This document shows positions 1 through 10,048 of a DNA stretch of 64,000 bases, piece after piece. Position 1 is the first letter of the stretch. Each line of letters opens with the position of its first letter. The position numbers and the translations under genes are program-made. The notes under the pieces were generated by a model that saw only the letters and a list, made by a program, of their open reading frames with translations, was not told the origin of the DNA and made no database searches. The stretch is from assembly GCA_024276275.1 (NCBI GenBank), contig JAJRXM010000036.1:1-64000 (forward strand), read 5' to 3'. This DNA comes from Candidatus Zixiibacteriota bacterium. GTDB taxonomy: Bacteria; Zixibacteria; MSB-5A5; GN15; FEB-12.

Positions 1-2
1 AG

Positions 3-503
3 CAAGTTGAAAGTATCTGCAATAAAAATAAATGCTCTTATATAAAACGAGAAGCCGACCCTATCAAATCTGATGAGCTTTGGAAAGTTCGTAGAAATTT
101 ATCTAAAGCTGTTAAGGAATTATCTGTGGTAAGAATATCAGAAGATGTCGCCGTACCAATTTCAAAATTTCCTCTCTTAGTTGATTTTGTTGCCGAGATG
201 AATCAAAATTCTAAACTGCGAATCAATTCATTCGGACATGCGGGCGACGGTAATTTACATGTCAACTTTATGGGACAAACAGGCTCGGAAACTGAAATTA
301 GGGAAATCGAAATTGAGATAGAAAATCTCCTACAAAAAGCTATCGAATTGGGAGGCACGCTCTCTGGTGAACATGGAATCGGAATTGCCAAAAAAAAATA
401 TCTTCCGATGGAGTTCGACCAAACTACTCTCGATTATATGAAACATATCAAATCAGTTTTTGATGATTCAAACATTCTGAACCCAAATAAGATTTTTCTT
501 TAA
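3..503 (+). CDS. FAD-linked oxidase C-terminal part (GlcD/D-lactate dehydrogenase-like), 5'-truncated by the window edge
   Basis: Frame is open from base 3 (QVESICNKNK...) into the listed ORF 126..503; motifs GHAGDGNLHVN and GTLSGEHGIGIAKKKYL are typical of FAD-oxidase C domains. Confidence 0.88.
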   Translation, partial: QVESICNKNKCSYIKREADPIKSDELWKVRRNLSKAVKELSVVRISEDVAVPISKFPLLVDFVAEMNQNSKLRINSFGHAGDGNLHVNFMGQTGSETEIREIEIEIENLLQKAIELGGTLSGEHGIGIAKKKYLPMEFDQTTLDYMKHIKSVFDDSNILNPNKIFL

Positions 504-575
504 ATACAAGAATATCGGTCAAAAAGCCGATAAAGATATTGACAAGTAAAACCTAAAGATGTACTATATAAACTC

Positions 576-595
576 AATGTGAAACATTTCACATT
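576..595. promoter_or_regulatory. CRP/FNR-family-like palindrome upstream of citrate synthase
   Basis: AATGTGAAA-CA-TTTCACATT; contains TGTGA-N6-TCACA at 578-593. Confidence 0.5.
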
Positions 596-664
596 TCAAA
601 TCTGTTTTACATAGAAACAGTAAGTTGAAGTTAACATATTTATTATATTTAAAGGAGCTGTACA

Positions 665-1951
665 ATGGCTGCGGCAAAAGTCAAAACATTACATGACAAA
701 CTTGAAGCTATCATTCCGAAACTTCGTGAGGAAAAGAAAGCTATCTTGAGTAGTGACGGCGACAAAAAGATTTCTGATGTTACAATAGCACAGGCTTTTG
801 GAGGTATGCGCGGTGTCAAAGGAATGATCTGCGATACATCTGTTGTTGAACCTGATCACGGATTAATTATTCGAGGATACCCACTTCTCAAATTAAAAAA
901 ACGTCTCCCTGAAGAAATCTTTTGGTTACTCATTACCGGAACACTCCCAAACAAAAATGAATTAAAACTTTTCCAGAAACAACTGAGTGAATATAACAAA
1001 GTACCTGCCTATGTTTGGAAAGTTTTAAAAGCAATGCCAAAATCTTCACACCCTATGGCAATGCTCAACACTGCTATTTTAGTAATGCAAAATGAATCTG
1101 TATTCAGCAAAAAATACAAAGAAGGAATGCCGAAAACAGATTATTGGCATCCTGCCTTGGAAGATTCGATGCAGATACTCGGTACAATTCATACTGTTGC
1201 TGCTGGTATTTATCGCATGAAATATAAAAAAGGTCCGATACTTGAACCAAAGAAAAGTCTCGACTGGGGTGCTAACTACGCTTATATGCTCGGTATGAAA
1301 AATAAAGAAGAAGTGTATGAAATGATGCGCCTCTACCTTGTATTCCATTCTGACCACGAAGGCGGAAATGTTTCAGCAAATACCTGTCATACTGTCGGCT
1401 CGGCATTATCTGACCCATACTATTCTGTCTCGGCCGGATTAAACGGTTTAGCAGGTCCTTTACACGGACTGGCAAATCAGGAATGTCTCGGCTGGATTTT
1501 ACAAACAATGGAAAAATTCGGTGGTGCTCCAACTGAAAAACAGATTGAAGACTACGCCTGGGAAACATTAAACGCAGGCAAAGTTATCCCGGGATACGGT
1601 CATGCAGTTCTTCGAGTAACTGACCCTCGTTTTGTAGGTTTTAATCAGTTCGGTCGTAAATATTTGAAAGATGACCCTGTCTTTAAAACGGTAGACAGAG
1701 TCTTTAAAGTTGTACCGAAAGTTTTAGTTAAACATGGTAAAGCAAAATCACCATGGCCAAATGTTGATGCCGGTTCCGGTTCTTTATTATATCATTACGG
1801 TATAAAAGAGTTTGAATACTATACTGTTCTATTCTCAGTTTCACGTGCTATGGGAATGCTTGCCCAGTTAGTTTTAAACCGTGCCTTAGGTACTGCTCTT
1901 ACCCGTCCAAAATCTGTTTCAACTGAATGGATAAAAAAGCAAATCAAATAG
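665..1951 (+). CDS. gltA: Citrate synthase (eukaryotic-like type)
   Basis: Motifs SDHEGGNVSANTCHTVGSALSDPYYSVSAGLNGLAGPLHGLANQE and GKVIPGYGHAVLRVTDPR. Confidence 0.93.
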   Translation: MAAAKVKTLHDKLEAIIPKLREEKKAILSSDGDKKISDVTIAQAFGGMRGVKGMICDTSVVEPDHGLIIRGYPLLKLKKRLPEEIFWLLITGTLPNKNELKLFQKQLSEYNKVPAYVWKVLKAMPKSSHPMAMLNTAILVMQNESVFSKKYKEGMPKTDYWHPALEDSMQILGTIHTVAAGIYRMKYKKGPILEPKKSLDWGANYAYMLGMKNKEEVYEMMRLYLVFHSDHEGGNVSANTCHTVGSALSDPYYSVSAGLNGLAGPLHGLANQECLGWILQTMEKFGGAPTEKQIEDYAWETLNAGKVIPGYGHAVLRVTDPRFVGFNQFGRKYLKDDPVFKTVDRVFKVVPKVLVKHGKAKSPWPNVDAGSGSLLYHYGIKEFEYYTVLFSVSRAMGMLAQLVLNRALGTALTRPKSVSTEWIKKQIK

Positions 1952-1974
1952 TATTTTATAATTACCTATAAAAA

Positions 1975-2006
1975 AAACGGTCTGTAGTAATACAGGCCGT
2001 TTTTTG
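1975..2006 (+). terminator. Rho-independent terminator after citrate synthase
   Basis: ACGGTCTGTA-GTAA-TACAGGCCGT followed by T-run. Confidence 0.85.
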
Positions 2007-2023
2007 TTAAATGATTTTTATTT

Positions 2024-2641
2024 CTAAAACTTATTTTCAACAACTACATCGGACAAGGATAGTTTACCCGGGTTCGGCCATGCTTCTTTTGTACCTTTAC
2101 CGATAACAACAAACATCGCTATTATATGGTCTTCGGGCAGATTGATAAGTTTTCCGACCGCATCAAAATCAAAGCCGTCCATCGGACAGGAATCATATCC
2201 CATTGCTTTAGCGGCAAGCATCAAAGTCTGAGCAGCAATCCCGCAGGAACGGAGAGCTTCATCTCTCTGAGTTTGGTCTTTATCTCTATAATAACTGTCA
2301 ATAGCAGGAACCATAAAATCCTGTACCGGTTTGTCAGCATTTTTCCAATAACGGACAGGCTCTTTTTCCCAAGCTTTTAAATCAGCACATAACACAACCA
2401 GCATTGAGGCATCGGTAACTTGTGCCTGCCCCCAGGCAGCCTGTTTGATTTCATTCCTGAGATTTTTATCTGTTACATGCACAAAACGCCAGTTTTGGAT
2501 ATTAAATGCTGTAGGTGAATGAGTTGCAAGTTCAAACAACCTATCAACTTCTTTTTTTGTCATCTCATGTTCTGAGTCAAAATGTTTGACTGAACGTCTT
2601 GTTTCAATCGTTTCAAATGTCTCCATCGAGCATCCTTTCAA
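2024..2641 (-). CDS. Nitroreductase family protein
   Basis: N-terminal ETIETRRSVKHFD..., SPTAFNIQNWRFVHV, and C-terminal IGKGTKEAWPNPGKLSLSDVV. Confidence 0.88.
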   Translation of the reverse strand: MKGCSMETFETIETRRSVKHFDSEHEMTKKEVDRLFELATHSPTAFNIQNWRFVHVTDKNLRNEIKQAAWGQAQVTDASMLVVLCADLKAWEKEPVRYWKNADKPVQDFMVPAIDSYYRDKDQTQRDEALRSCGIAAQTLMLAAKAMGYDSCPMDGFDFDAVGKLINLPEDHIIAMFVVIGKGTKEAWPNPGKLSLSDVVVENKF

Positions 2642-2710
2642 TGTTTATATCTTTACTATAACTTCTTAACGTTTTAAGTTAAAATTAGTTTCCATAAATC
2701 CTATAATCCA

Positions 2711-5085
2711 TTAAAACAATAACCTATATTGGATTATAGGAAAGATACCCATCTGATATGAAGTCCGAATAGAATTATTTTTCACATCATATCTATCCAA
2801 GTAGATGTTTTTATAATTAGTGACATTTTGAATATCTAAGACCCACTCCTGTGTAAATTTTGACGACTCTTTTCGATATGTAATTTTCATATCAGACCGG
2901 AAATATGGTTTGTACTGGTCCTCGTATGCTTGGTCGTAAATATAAACGGCAGAATCCACTATCTGAGATTGTGCTAAGTCAATAGGTATAGATCTCCTGT
3001 TTCCGGCTGCGGTAAATTTAACATCAAAAGAAAGAGCATTGTATTCACCCATTTTGAATTCTTTACCCAGTAAACCGTTTATGACATAGTTACCGTTAAA
3101 CATTGTATTACGTTCTATTCCGTCAGACCCTTTATATTTTGAGTCAAACAAAGATGTTGTCAGTAAGAAATAATATGAATCGGATAAAAACTTTTCTAAT
3201 GTTATTTCTGCCCCGATGTTAGAACCGGTGCCTTCGTTTACAAGTGAATCTTTATCGGGCATATAAAAATCCGCACCACTGTTTATAGTAGAGAAATAAG
3301 AGGAGTTTCTTTCTACCGGAATGTTTGTAAGTTTCTGATAATACCCTTCAATTTTTAAACGAACATTTTCTGATATTTTATTATCATAACCGATTACATA
3401 GTGATCACTTGTTGTAAAATCTAAATTTTTATTGGTTTGTTCTATTGTACCGTCAGATAGTTTTGTATCCCTGAAATAATTATCTAAACCTTGCATCTGG
3501 TTATGTTTACCGTATGCTGCCGATAGTTTTTGTCTCTCGTTTAACTGGTATTGAATTCCCAGACGCGGTTCTAGTTTTGAAGAGTTATTTAAATAGAGAT
3601 ATTGATAATGAATCCCTGGGGTAATTGTAAATTTTTCATTATGTCGATGCTGCCATTGTATGTGAGCTTGTACCAATGTTGTAGCATCATTTGAGGTAAC
3701 AAGATTATATGAACTGTATTGTGATTGATTTTTATCTGCTAAATTTAAATCAAATCTATCAATAGAGAATCCGGTCGAAATATCATTTTTAGAGTTGAAT
3801 TTTTTTACTAATTTATAGTCAAGTGTAAATTTCAGTTGAGTTTTATCTTCGTTAAAATACGGTTGTATATCTAACACTTCATTTGCCGGAGATCGAAAAA
3901 CAGTATCTATCTGATTTTGCAAATTAAATGCCGAGAAACCCAGAGTAATTTTAGAGAATGCATCTTTAGATAAAAATGCAACATGCGACAAACCGACAAC
4001 ACCCATTTTACTTTCATAATTAATATCTAAGTCATCAAACGGGTACTGATTGTAATCTTCTATCACATCTTTATCACTTGTTAAGAGTTCGATATTGCTT
4101 ATACCTCCGACTCCAAAAACAGTAAACTGTCCAAGTTTAGTTGACGGGAAATTAAACTTAAAGGAAACATCCTGATAAAAAGGCACAGCTGTTCCGGTTC
4201 CAAGGTCCACACCTAGTTTATCCATCAATCCTAGTACTGAATACCTATAGTTTATCAAGTATGTTGATTTTGATTTTTTTGAAATCGGACCTTCTATTCC
4301 GACCTCAAATCCGTTTAACCCGGATTGCAGCATGTATTCACGTTTTTCATTATTTCCGTTTCTCATTTTTAAATCAAAGACACCGGAAATTGCATTTCCA
4401 TAGTCGGCTGGAAAAGCACCTGTAATAAAATCAGATTTTTTTAGTATATTATTATTTAACATACTAACCGGACCACCGGTAGAACTGAGCGAGCCAAAAT
4501 GATTGGGATTGGGGATATTTAAACCTTCTAATACCCAAAGCAGTCCAAAAGGTGAATTACCTCGAATGATAATATCATTTCTGGCATCATTGGCACCGCT
4601 CACTCCGGCAAAATTCATAGCCATACGAGAGACATCATTAAGACTTCCGGCATAACGACTTGTTTCCTCGATTCGAAACCCTCTGGAGCTTACCGATCCA
4701 TTTCATTATTAGTAGCAGATTTGTCAGCCTCACTTTCTACTTCAATTGATTCAAGAATTATGACATCTTCTTTTAACTCAACATCAATTACAGTCTCTTT
4801 TCCTGAAGAAACCAAAATATTATTTAAGATAATCGGTTCATACCCTACTGAACTAAACTTAAGAGAGACCCTTCCTAACGGAACATTTGTAATTTTATAA
4901 TATCCGTCATTATCAGAAATTGTACCTTTTGGAGTTTCACTTCCTAAAAGTTGAATAGTTACTCCGATAAGTGGATAGTGTGATTGAGCGTCTATTAAAC
5001 GCCCTTTAACAGTTTGGGTTTTATTATTTGCCCAAGCCGAGGAAGAAATCATTACGACTAGTAATGATATAATAACAATTTTCAT
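2711..5085 (-). pseudogene. TonB-dependent receptor with N-terminal carboxypeptidase-regulatory-like domain, split by a 1-nt frameshift near 4690-4694
   Basis: ORF 4690..5085 (CarboxypepD_reg-like, signal peptide) and ORF 2711..4624 (TonB beta-barrel) join as ...NNEMDR/VSSRGFRIEETSRYAGSLNDVSRMAMNFAGV if one base is restored. Confidence 0.82.
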
Positions 5086-5158
5086 TTTATCTCCGTTTTT
5101 ACTTACTATCTTCTTTTACGTAAGACTAAGAGACACAAAGTGTAACGTCTCACACATT

Positions 5159-5173
5159 ATGACTGTCGGTCAT
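5159..5173. promoter_or_regulatory. Candidate TetR-family operator
   Basis: Near-perfect palindrome ATGACTGTCGGTCAT between the tetR-like gene and the TonB receptor start. Confidence 0.45.
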
Positions 5174-5192
5174 TATTACTCAAAAAAACACA

Positions 5193-5819
5193 TTATTTTC
5201 TAATACCGTAATCTAAGATATTACACGCTTGAGCTATAATACCGTCAATTTGCATGTTATATCCTTTTTCTAATAAATCCTTTTTCTGAGATGTCATCTG
5301 TAATAATCCCGTAGTAAACGACCAAAGGATCAAAGCTGTTTCAACCGGCTTTACATCTTCCCTTATTGAACCATCTTTTATTCCTGTTATAATACTATCA
5401 ATTAAAACAGCATGCGGATTACAATTTTCTTCTGTCTTCATAGCAACAAAATCTTCTTCAGACAGGTGTTTACTTTCAAAATTTATCATAACATTAAAGT
5501 AATCCTGTTCCTCTAAATAAAAGAGATAATATGCATCGCCTATTGCATCAACTTTGTCAGCACCAAGTTTTCTTTGAGCTGCAGCATCTTCAAATCTATC
5601 AAATAGTATTTTACAGGAACGTTTCATTATCTGGCCATACAAATGATCTTTACTTGAAAAATATAAATACAAAGTCCCTTTGCTAAGCTCTGCTTTCTCA
5701 GCAATCTCTTCCATAGTTGCATTTTTAAATCCTTTGGAAAAGAAAACCTTTTCAGCAGCATCTACTATTTCTTTTATTCTTCTTTGTTTTTCTCGTTCTT
5801 TTCTTTCAGAGATTCCCAT
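5193..5819 (-). CDS. TetR/AcrR family transcriptional regulator
   Basis: N-terminal HTH KEIVDAAEKVFFSKGFKNATMEEIAEKAELSKGTLYLYFSSKDHLY. Confidence 0.93.
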   Translation of the reverse strand: MGISERKEREKQRRIKEIVDAAEKVFFSKGFKNATMEEIAEKAELSKGTLYLYFSSKDHLYGQIMKRSCKILFDRFEDAAAQRKLGADKVDAIGDAYYLFYLEEQDYFNVMINFESKHLSEEDFVAMKTEENCNPHAVLIDSIITGIKDGSIREDVKPVETALILWSFTTGLLQMTSQKKDLLEKGYNMQIDGIIAQACNILDYGIRK

Positions 5820-5941
5820 TTTAAGCCAATCAGGTCAAACAATATGACCACCGGTTATTTTATTTACGCAAGTATAGTATTTTTGTTGCATTTGTCAAGA
5901 ATAAAAACTATGGACCGTTTAATTTATTGTATGTCAGCATG

Positions 5942-7909
5942 TTACAGGAAACGCACGGTAAACATAGCCCCGCCGATACTACTTTTTTCTACTTTAATCT
6001 CACCGCCAAAATCAGTAATAATTCGGTATACTGTAGGTAAACCAAGACCCGTTCCCGCTTCTTTGGTCGTGTAATACGGAGTGAATACTTTTTCTTGTAT
6101 CTCTGAGGGAATACCGGGACCGTTGTCTTCAAAAATTAGAATACTCACATTATCTTTATTTTGAGTAGATATTTTTATCTCTCCCGGTTTATTATTGATT
6201 GCTTCTTTGGCGTTATTAAACAGATTAGAAAGGACCTGTTTAATCTTATCCTGTTCAGCAGTAATATAGACTCCCTCTGACAGTTCAGTTTTGATATTAA
6301 TATTTAAATCATCGGCCTCTGCTTTAATTAATAATATAAACTGCGATATCAATTGATTAAGATCTATCCTTTGATTTTTCTTACTTTCACCGCGAGCTAA
6401 GGCAAGAAACCGAGTAATAATATCATTTAGACGTTTGGTCTCATTTCGAATCTGATTTGTAAATTCCCTGAATTCTTTTTCATTCTCATTTGGAGTAAAT
6501 TCAACTGCTAGTCTTTGCGATGCGATTGAAATTGTGTTTAGAGGATTGCGAATTTCATGAGCAACACCTGCTGCCAAATCACCCATTTCAGACAGACGTT
6601 CTTTGCGGGCAGTTTTCTGCTCTAACTCACGCAGCATCGTAATATCATTTATGACAACTACAAATCCATCATGCTTATCAGACTGCGATGCGAGAGAAGA
6701 TAACACGACTAAAAGAACTTTACTTTCATTATTTTTCCTGTAAAGAATCTCCTCTTCAATCAATCTTGTTTTAGCTTTTTGCAGACTAGGAAAAGAAGGG
6801 ATTAGCTCAGAAATAGTTTCATCCCATTTTTCCCCGGACAGCCTGTCAGTATGAAAAATATCCTCAAAGGCGGAGTTTACAACGATAATATTACCTTCTC
6901 TATCAACAGCCGCTACTCCTGTTTTCATTTCATTGAATATCTTATCTGAAATAGATTTATATTTGTCGTACTGTGCTGATATTTTCTTTCTCTTTTTTCT
7001 ACTGCTGAGATACACTACACTGACTATAAATAGTAAAAGCAGTCCCCCCGAAAATATAATCATCTGAATATCAAATCGCCTTGAAATACTGTTGTAAGCA
7101 TCGAGAGACAGCCCGATACGAAGTAATCCAAAAGGATAATCTGAAGTAGAAAAAGGACGAACAATTTCAAGCAATTCAATATCGTCCATAGTTGTAATGC
7201 GATGCATGATTTTTTCAGATTCTAATGCTTCGGATAAAAACGTATCGGACTCAATAGATAGAATTCCATCAATATCTAAGGATGAGAAAACTATGCCGTC
7301 TTTTGCTTGATAAATTATAAATACGATAGACCTATCCGATGCCATCTGTCTTGCAAGGTATCCGATTTGCGTCTGTTCAAGAGCATCTAAGAAATAATGA
7401 GCATCAGCTACAATTACAATCACTCTATCCATTTTGTTTGACATCTTGATATAGTAGTGCCTTGCCTCGCCTGATTGACTGTCATCATCTAGGAGTAGAA
7501 GATAATTTTCCTCGGGGTTTGACAAAAGATACTGCATCTCAGCAATAACAAAGTCAGGAAGTTTTAATTGAGAACCTCTTGCAAAGGAGCTCGCTTTAAG
7601 AGTAGAGTCAACATCAAAAATATGTACGGAAAAAAGGTTATGCAATAAACAAAGCCGATATAAATCGTCGTTGGTTATTTTGTCGAGCTCTCGCTGTTCT
7701 AATTCAATCGAAATTTCATTATATCTTTTATGGGCAAGCCTGTTATAAAACTCTTCAGATGAGATAGCATTTTTAGCAGCCGAACTTAACGACTCGATAA
7801 ATGCTTCACCTTGGATTACCAAAAGTTTTAAACTGTCAGACCTGCTCTCTTTGATAGAAAAGTACGTTAAAAAGAAAACAGCTACAGTAAGAGATACAAG
7901 TACAGTCAA
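5942..7909 (-). CDS. PAS-domain sensor histidine kinase (start codon uncertain)
   Basis: H-box VAHEIRNPLNTISIASQRL; N/G boxes LSNLFNNAKEAI, DNGPGIP, GTGLGLPTVYRI; N-terminal TM helix and mid TM. Confidence 0.92.
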   Translation of the reverse strand: MTVLVSLTVAVFFLTYFSIKESRSDSLKLLVIQGEAFIESLSSAAKNAISSEEFYNRLAHKRYNEISIELEQRELDKITNDDLYRLCLLHNLFSVHIFDVDSTLKASSFARGSQLKLPDFVIAEMQYLLSNPEENYLLLLDDDSQSGEARHYYIKMSNKMDRVIVIVADAHYFLDALEQTQIGYLARQMASDRSIVFIIYQAKDGIVFSSLDIDGILSIESDTFLSEALESEKIMHRITTMDDIELLEIVRPFSTSDYPFGLLRIGLSLDAYNSISRRFDIQMIIFSGGLLLLFIVSVVYLSSRKKRKKISAQYDKYKSISDKIFNEMKTGVAAVDREGNIIVVNSAFEDIFHTDRLSGEKWDETISELIPSFPSLQKAKTRLIEEEILYRKNNESKVLLVVLSSLASQSDKHDGFVVVINDITMLRELEQKTARKERLSEMGDLAAGVAHEIRNPLNTISIASQRLAVEFTPNENEKEFREFTNQIRNETKRLNDIITRFLALARGESKKNQRIDLNQLISQFILLIKAEADDLNINIKTELSEGVYITAEQDKIKQVLSNLFNNAKEAINNKPGEIKISTQNKDNVSILIFEDNGPGIPSEIQEKVFTPYYTTKEAGTGLGLPTVYRIITDFGGEIKVEKSSIGGAMFTVRFL

Positions 7910-7996
7910 GGCTGTCTTCTGTTCAGAAAATGATATTGATGATATTTTTTTAATGTTAAAACATAGTTACATAATGATTAGTTTGGCAACTAAAAG

Positions 7997-9904
7997 TTAT
8001 GCATAGGATGATGTAGAATTTTGCAGATTTATATAATCTTGAACTTCTACTATTTGATTAACCGGCAGTACAACGGTAAACAATGCACCGCCTTGATATG
8101 AATATTTTATTGAACCGGAATGAGTATCGATAATTTTCTTACACGCAACAAGACTGATACCATGTCCATGAGATTTTGTCGTAAATCTTTTTTGAAACAG
8201 ATAGTCGATATTTACATTTACAACACCGGGGCCGTTATCAGAAACTGTTATTGTAACGGTTTTGTTTTCAGCATCACCTGTTAGCTCCGATTTAACTACA
8301 ATTATCTTATCTCCCTCTTTCTCGCACAAGGCTTCCCCTGCGTTGTAAATCAGATTTACAAACAGCTGTCGGATTTGTCCGATATTAGTATGTACAAGTG
8401 GGATATTATCGGCATATTCTGTTTTGATTTCGATATAGTCAAATAAATTCTGTGGCTGTAAAAATGCTTTTACTGCTTCGAGCAACTGATTCATATCTAC
8501 CTGGATAAATGTTTCATCACCGTCGTTTGCCTCTAATAGTCCATCTGTGAAATTAACTATACGATCTACCTGTTTTTTCATCAACTCTAGTTTTTTCTGA
8601 ATTTTTTCAGGGTCGTTCTTTTTCAATAACAACGGCATCAGTTCAATATTGCCTGATAAAATCGCTAAGAAGTTATTTATTTCATGAGCAATATCACCGG
8701 CCATTTCTCCTTTAGTATAGTATCTATCCATTCTAATCATCATGTTATGAATTGATTTAGATTCAGAGATATCAGAAATAATATACAAATGAGATGAAAT
8801 ATTAAAATCGTTATCATATATAGGTGCTATTAAGAGAAAGGCAGAAAAAACAGTTCCGTCATTTCTTTTACATATAACTTCCAGCTCATTTTGAAAATTA
8901 TGGTCGAGTGTTTTCATATCGAAATCATCAGTAAAGAGATTCTTTATATGAGACCCGACAGCTTCTTCGGTAGAAAGTATAAAATCTTCACCTGCTGTCT
9001 CGTTAAATACTTGAATAATTCCATCAGGAGTCGTTGTAATAATAGAACCCGTTGAGTTGTCTAATATCTTTCTTAAAAATTCTCTTGAGGACAGAAGTTT
9101 ACTGTTTGAGTCTATAAGTTTCTGGTTGTATTTTTTAAGTTTTTGGTCATTGTCCCAGAGAGTTTTACTCATGGTGTTAAATGATTCCGTTAATTTATTC
9201 AACTCAATATCTTTATCAGTCTCTACCATATAGTACAGATCCCCTTGAGTTGTTTTTTCAAGACCTTTCATAATTCTGGCCAAAGGTTCACTAATACGTT
9301 TATTTATCAGATAGACGGTTAAAAGTGATACAAGTATCCCTCCTAAAAACAGAAGACCAAAAATATAAAGAACTTTATCTCTGGAAGTTACAAAATAATG
9401 ATGTCCAAATTCTGCTACTAGTAAAGCATGCTGACTGCTGTTTAAGTTAAAGGTATAATAGTATACAATAATCTGAGTACTGGGGATGCTTTGAATAAGA
9501 TGACTTTCAGTCTTTAGAAGTTCCGAGATTACAAGACCTTTTTCGGACTCATTCTCAAGCTCTCTTCCCACCTCAATTAATGGTTTTAAATCTTCATTAT
9601 TATCCAAAATATAAATATTACTGGAAATATAATCTAAATGACTTAATGACGATTTAAATGACGATTCAAGGATAGCAGCACAAGATTTCAAATCCTCTTT
9701 TTTGTTACAATCTATGATTTTTTCAGCAATTGAAGCAAATTTTTCTTCAAGTATAGAGGGATCGGCAGTAGTAATTTTTTCTTCAACGGGATACAAAAAC
9801 AGTAATCCGAATGCTGCAAAGACAAATAAAACCTGCAAAATAATCAGGTTGCTTAATCTGGTAAAAAACGCAGGTTTTTTTATATTGAGAAATTTTCTAA
9901 TCAT
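7997..9904 (-). CDS. Sensor histidine kinase with HAMP and PAS domains
   Basis: Two TM segments, HAMP (KRISEPLARIMKGLEKTTQGDLYYMV), H-box DIAHEINNFLAILSGN, HATPase DNGPGVVNVN... HGISLVACKKI. Confidence 0.92.
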   Translation of the reverse strand: MIRKFLNIKKPAFFTRLSNLIILQVLFVFAAFGLLFLYPVEEKITTADPSILEEKFASIAEKIIDCNKKEDLKSCAAILESSFKSSLSHLDYISSNIYILDNNEDLKPLIEVGRELENESEKGLVISELLKTESHLIQSIPSTQIIVYYYTFNLNSSQHALLVAEFGHHYFVTSRDKVLYIFGLLFLGGILVSLLTVYLINKRISEPLARIMKGLEKTTQGDLYYMVETDKDIELNKLTESFNTMSKTLWDNDQKLKKYNQKLIDSNSKLLSSREFLRKILDNSTGSIITTTPDGIIQVFNETAGEDFILSTEEAVGSHIKNLFTDDFDMKTLDHNFQNELEVICKRNDGTVFSAFLLIAPIYDNDFNISSHLYIISDISESKSIHNMMIRMDRYYTKGEMAGDIAHEINNFLAILSGNIELMPLLLKKNDPEKIQKKLELMKKQVDRIVNFTDGLLEANDGDETFIQVDMNQLLEAVKAFLQPQNLFDYIEIKTEYADNIPLVHTNIGQIRQLFVNLIYNAGEALCEKEGDKIIVVKSELTGDAENKTVTITVSDNGPGVVNVNIDYLFQKRFTTKSHGHGISLVACKKIIDTHSGSIKYSYQGGALFTVVLPVNQIVEVQDYINLQNSTSSYA

Positions 9905-9981
9905 AACAATACCTTCATTCTAAAGGTATCGACAGATTAATACATGAGTTTATATGAAATACAAACTTAAGATTATAATAT

Positions 9982-10048
9982 GGGAGTGGCGGAGGGGGGA
10001 TGCCCGACGAATCGTCAGGTGGCTGAAAAATCAGCACACACCACTCCC
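9982..10048 (-). ncRNA. Candidate structured RNA / hairpin element, three-stem junction; family unknown
   Basis: Outer 8-bp stem GGGAGTGG/CCACTCCC; inner GCTGA-N4-TCAGC; inner CCTGACG-ATT-CGTCGGG (minus strand, complete with one G-U); better pairing on minus strand. Confidence 0.4.

Noticed and set aside
203-391. Antisense ORFs inside clear CDSs (e.g. 203-391, 1079-1357, 1272-1568, 20236-20694, 40696-41136)
   Set aside because: Complement of strongly supported coding genes with low-complexity composition; codon-shadow ORFs.
9982-10048. Possible SRP 4.5S RNA or tRNA
   Set aside because: Lacks the GGAAGGAGCA SRP apical motif and lacks cloverleaf spacing and a T-loop GTTCRA; kept only as an unassigned structured element.
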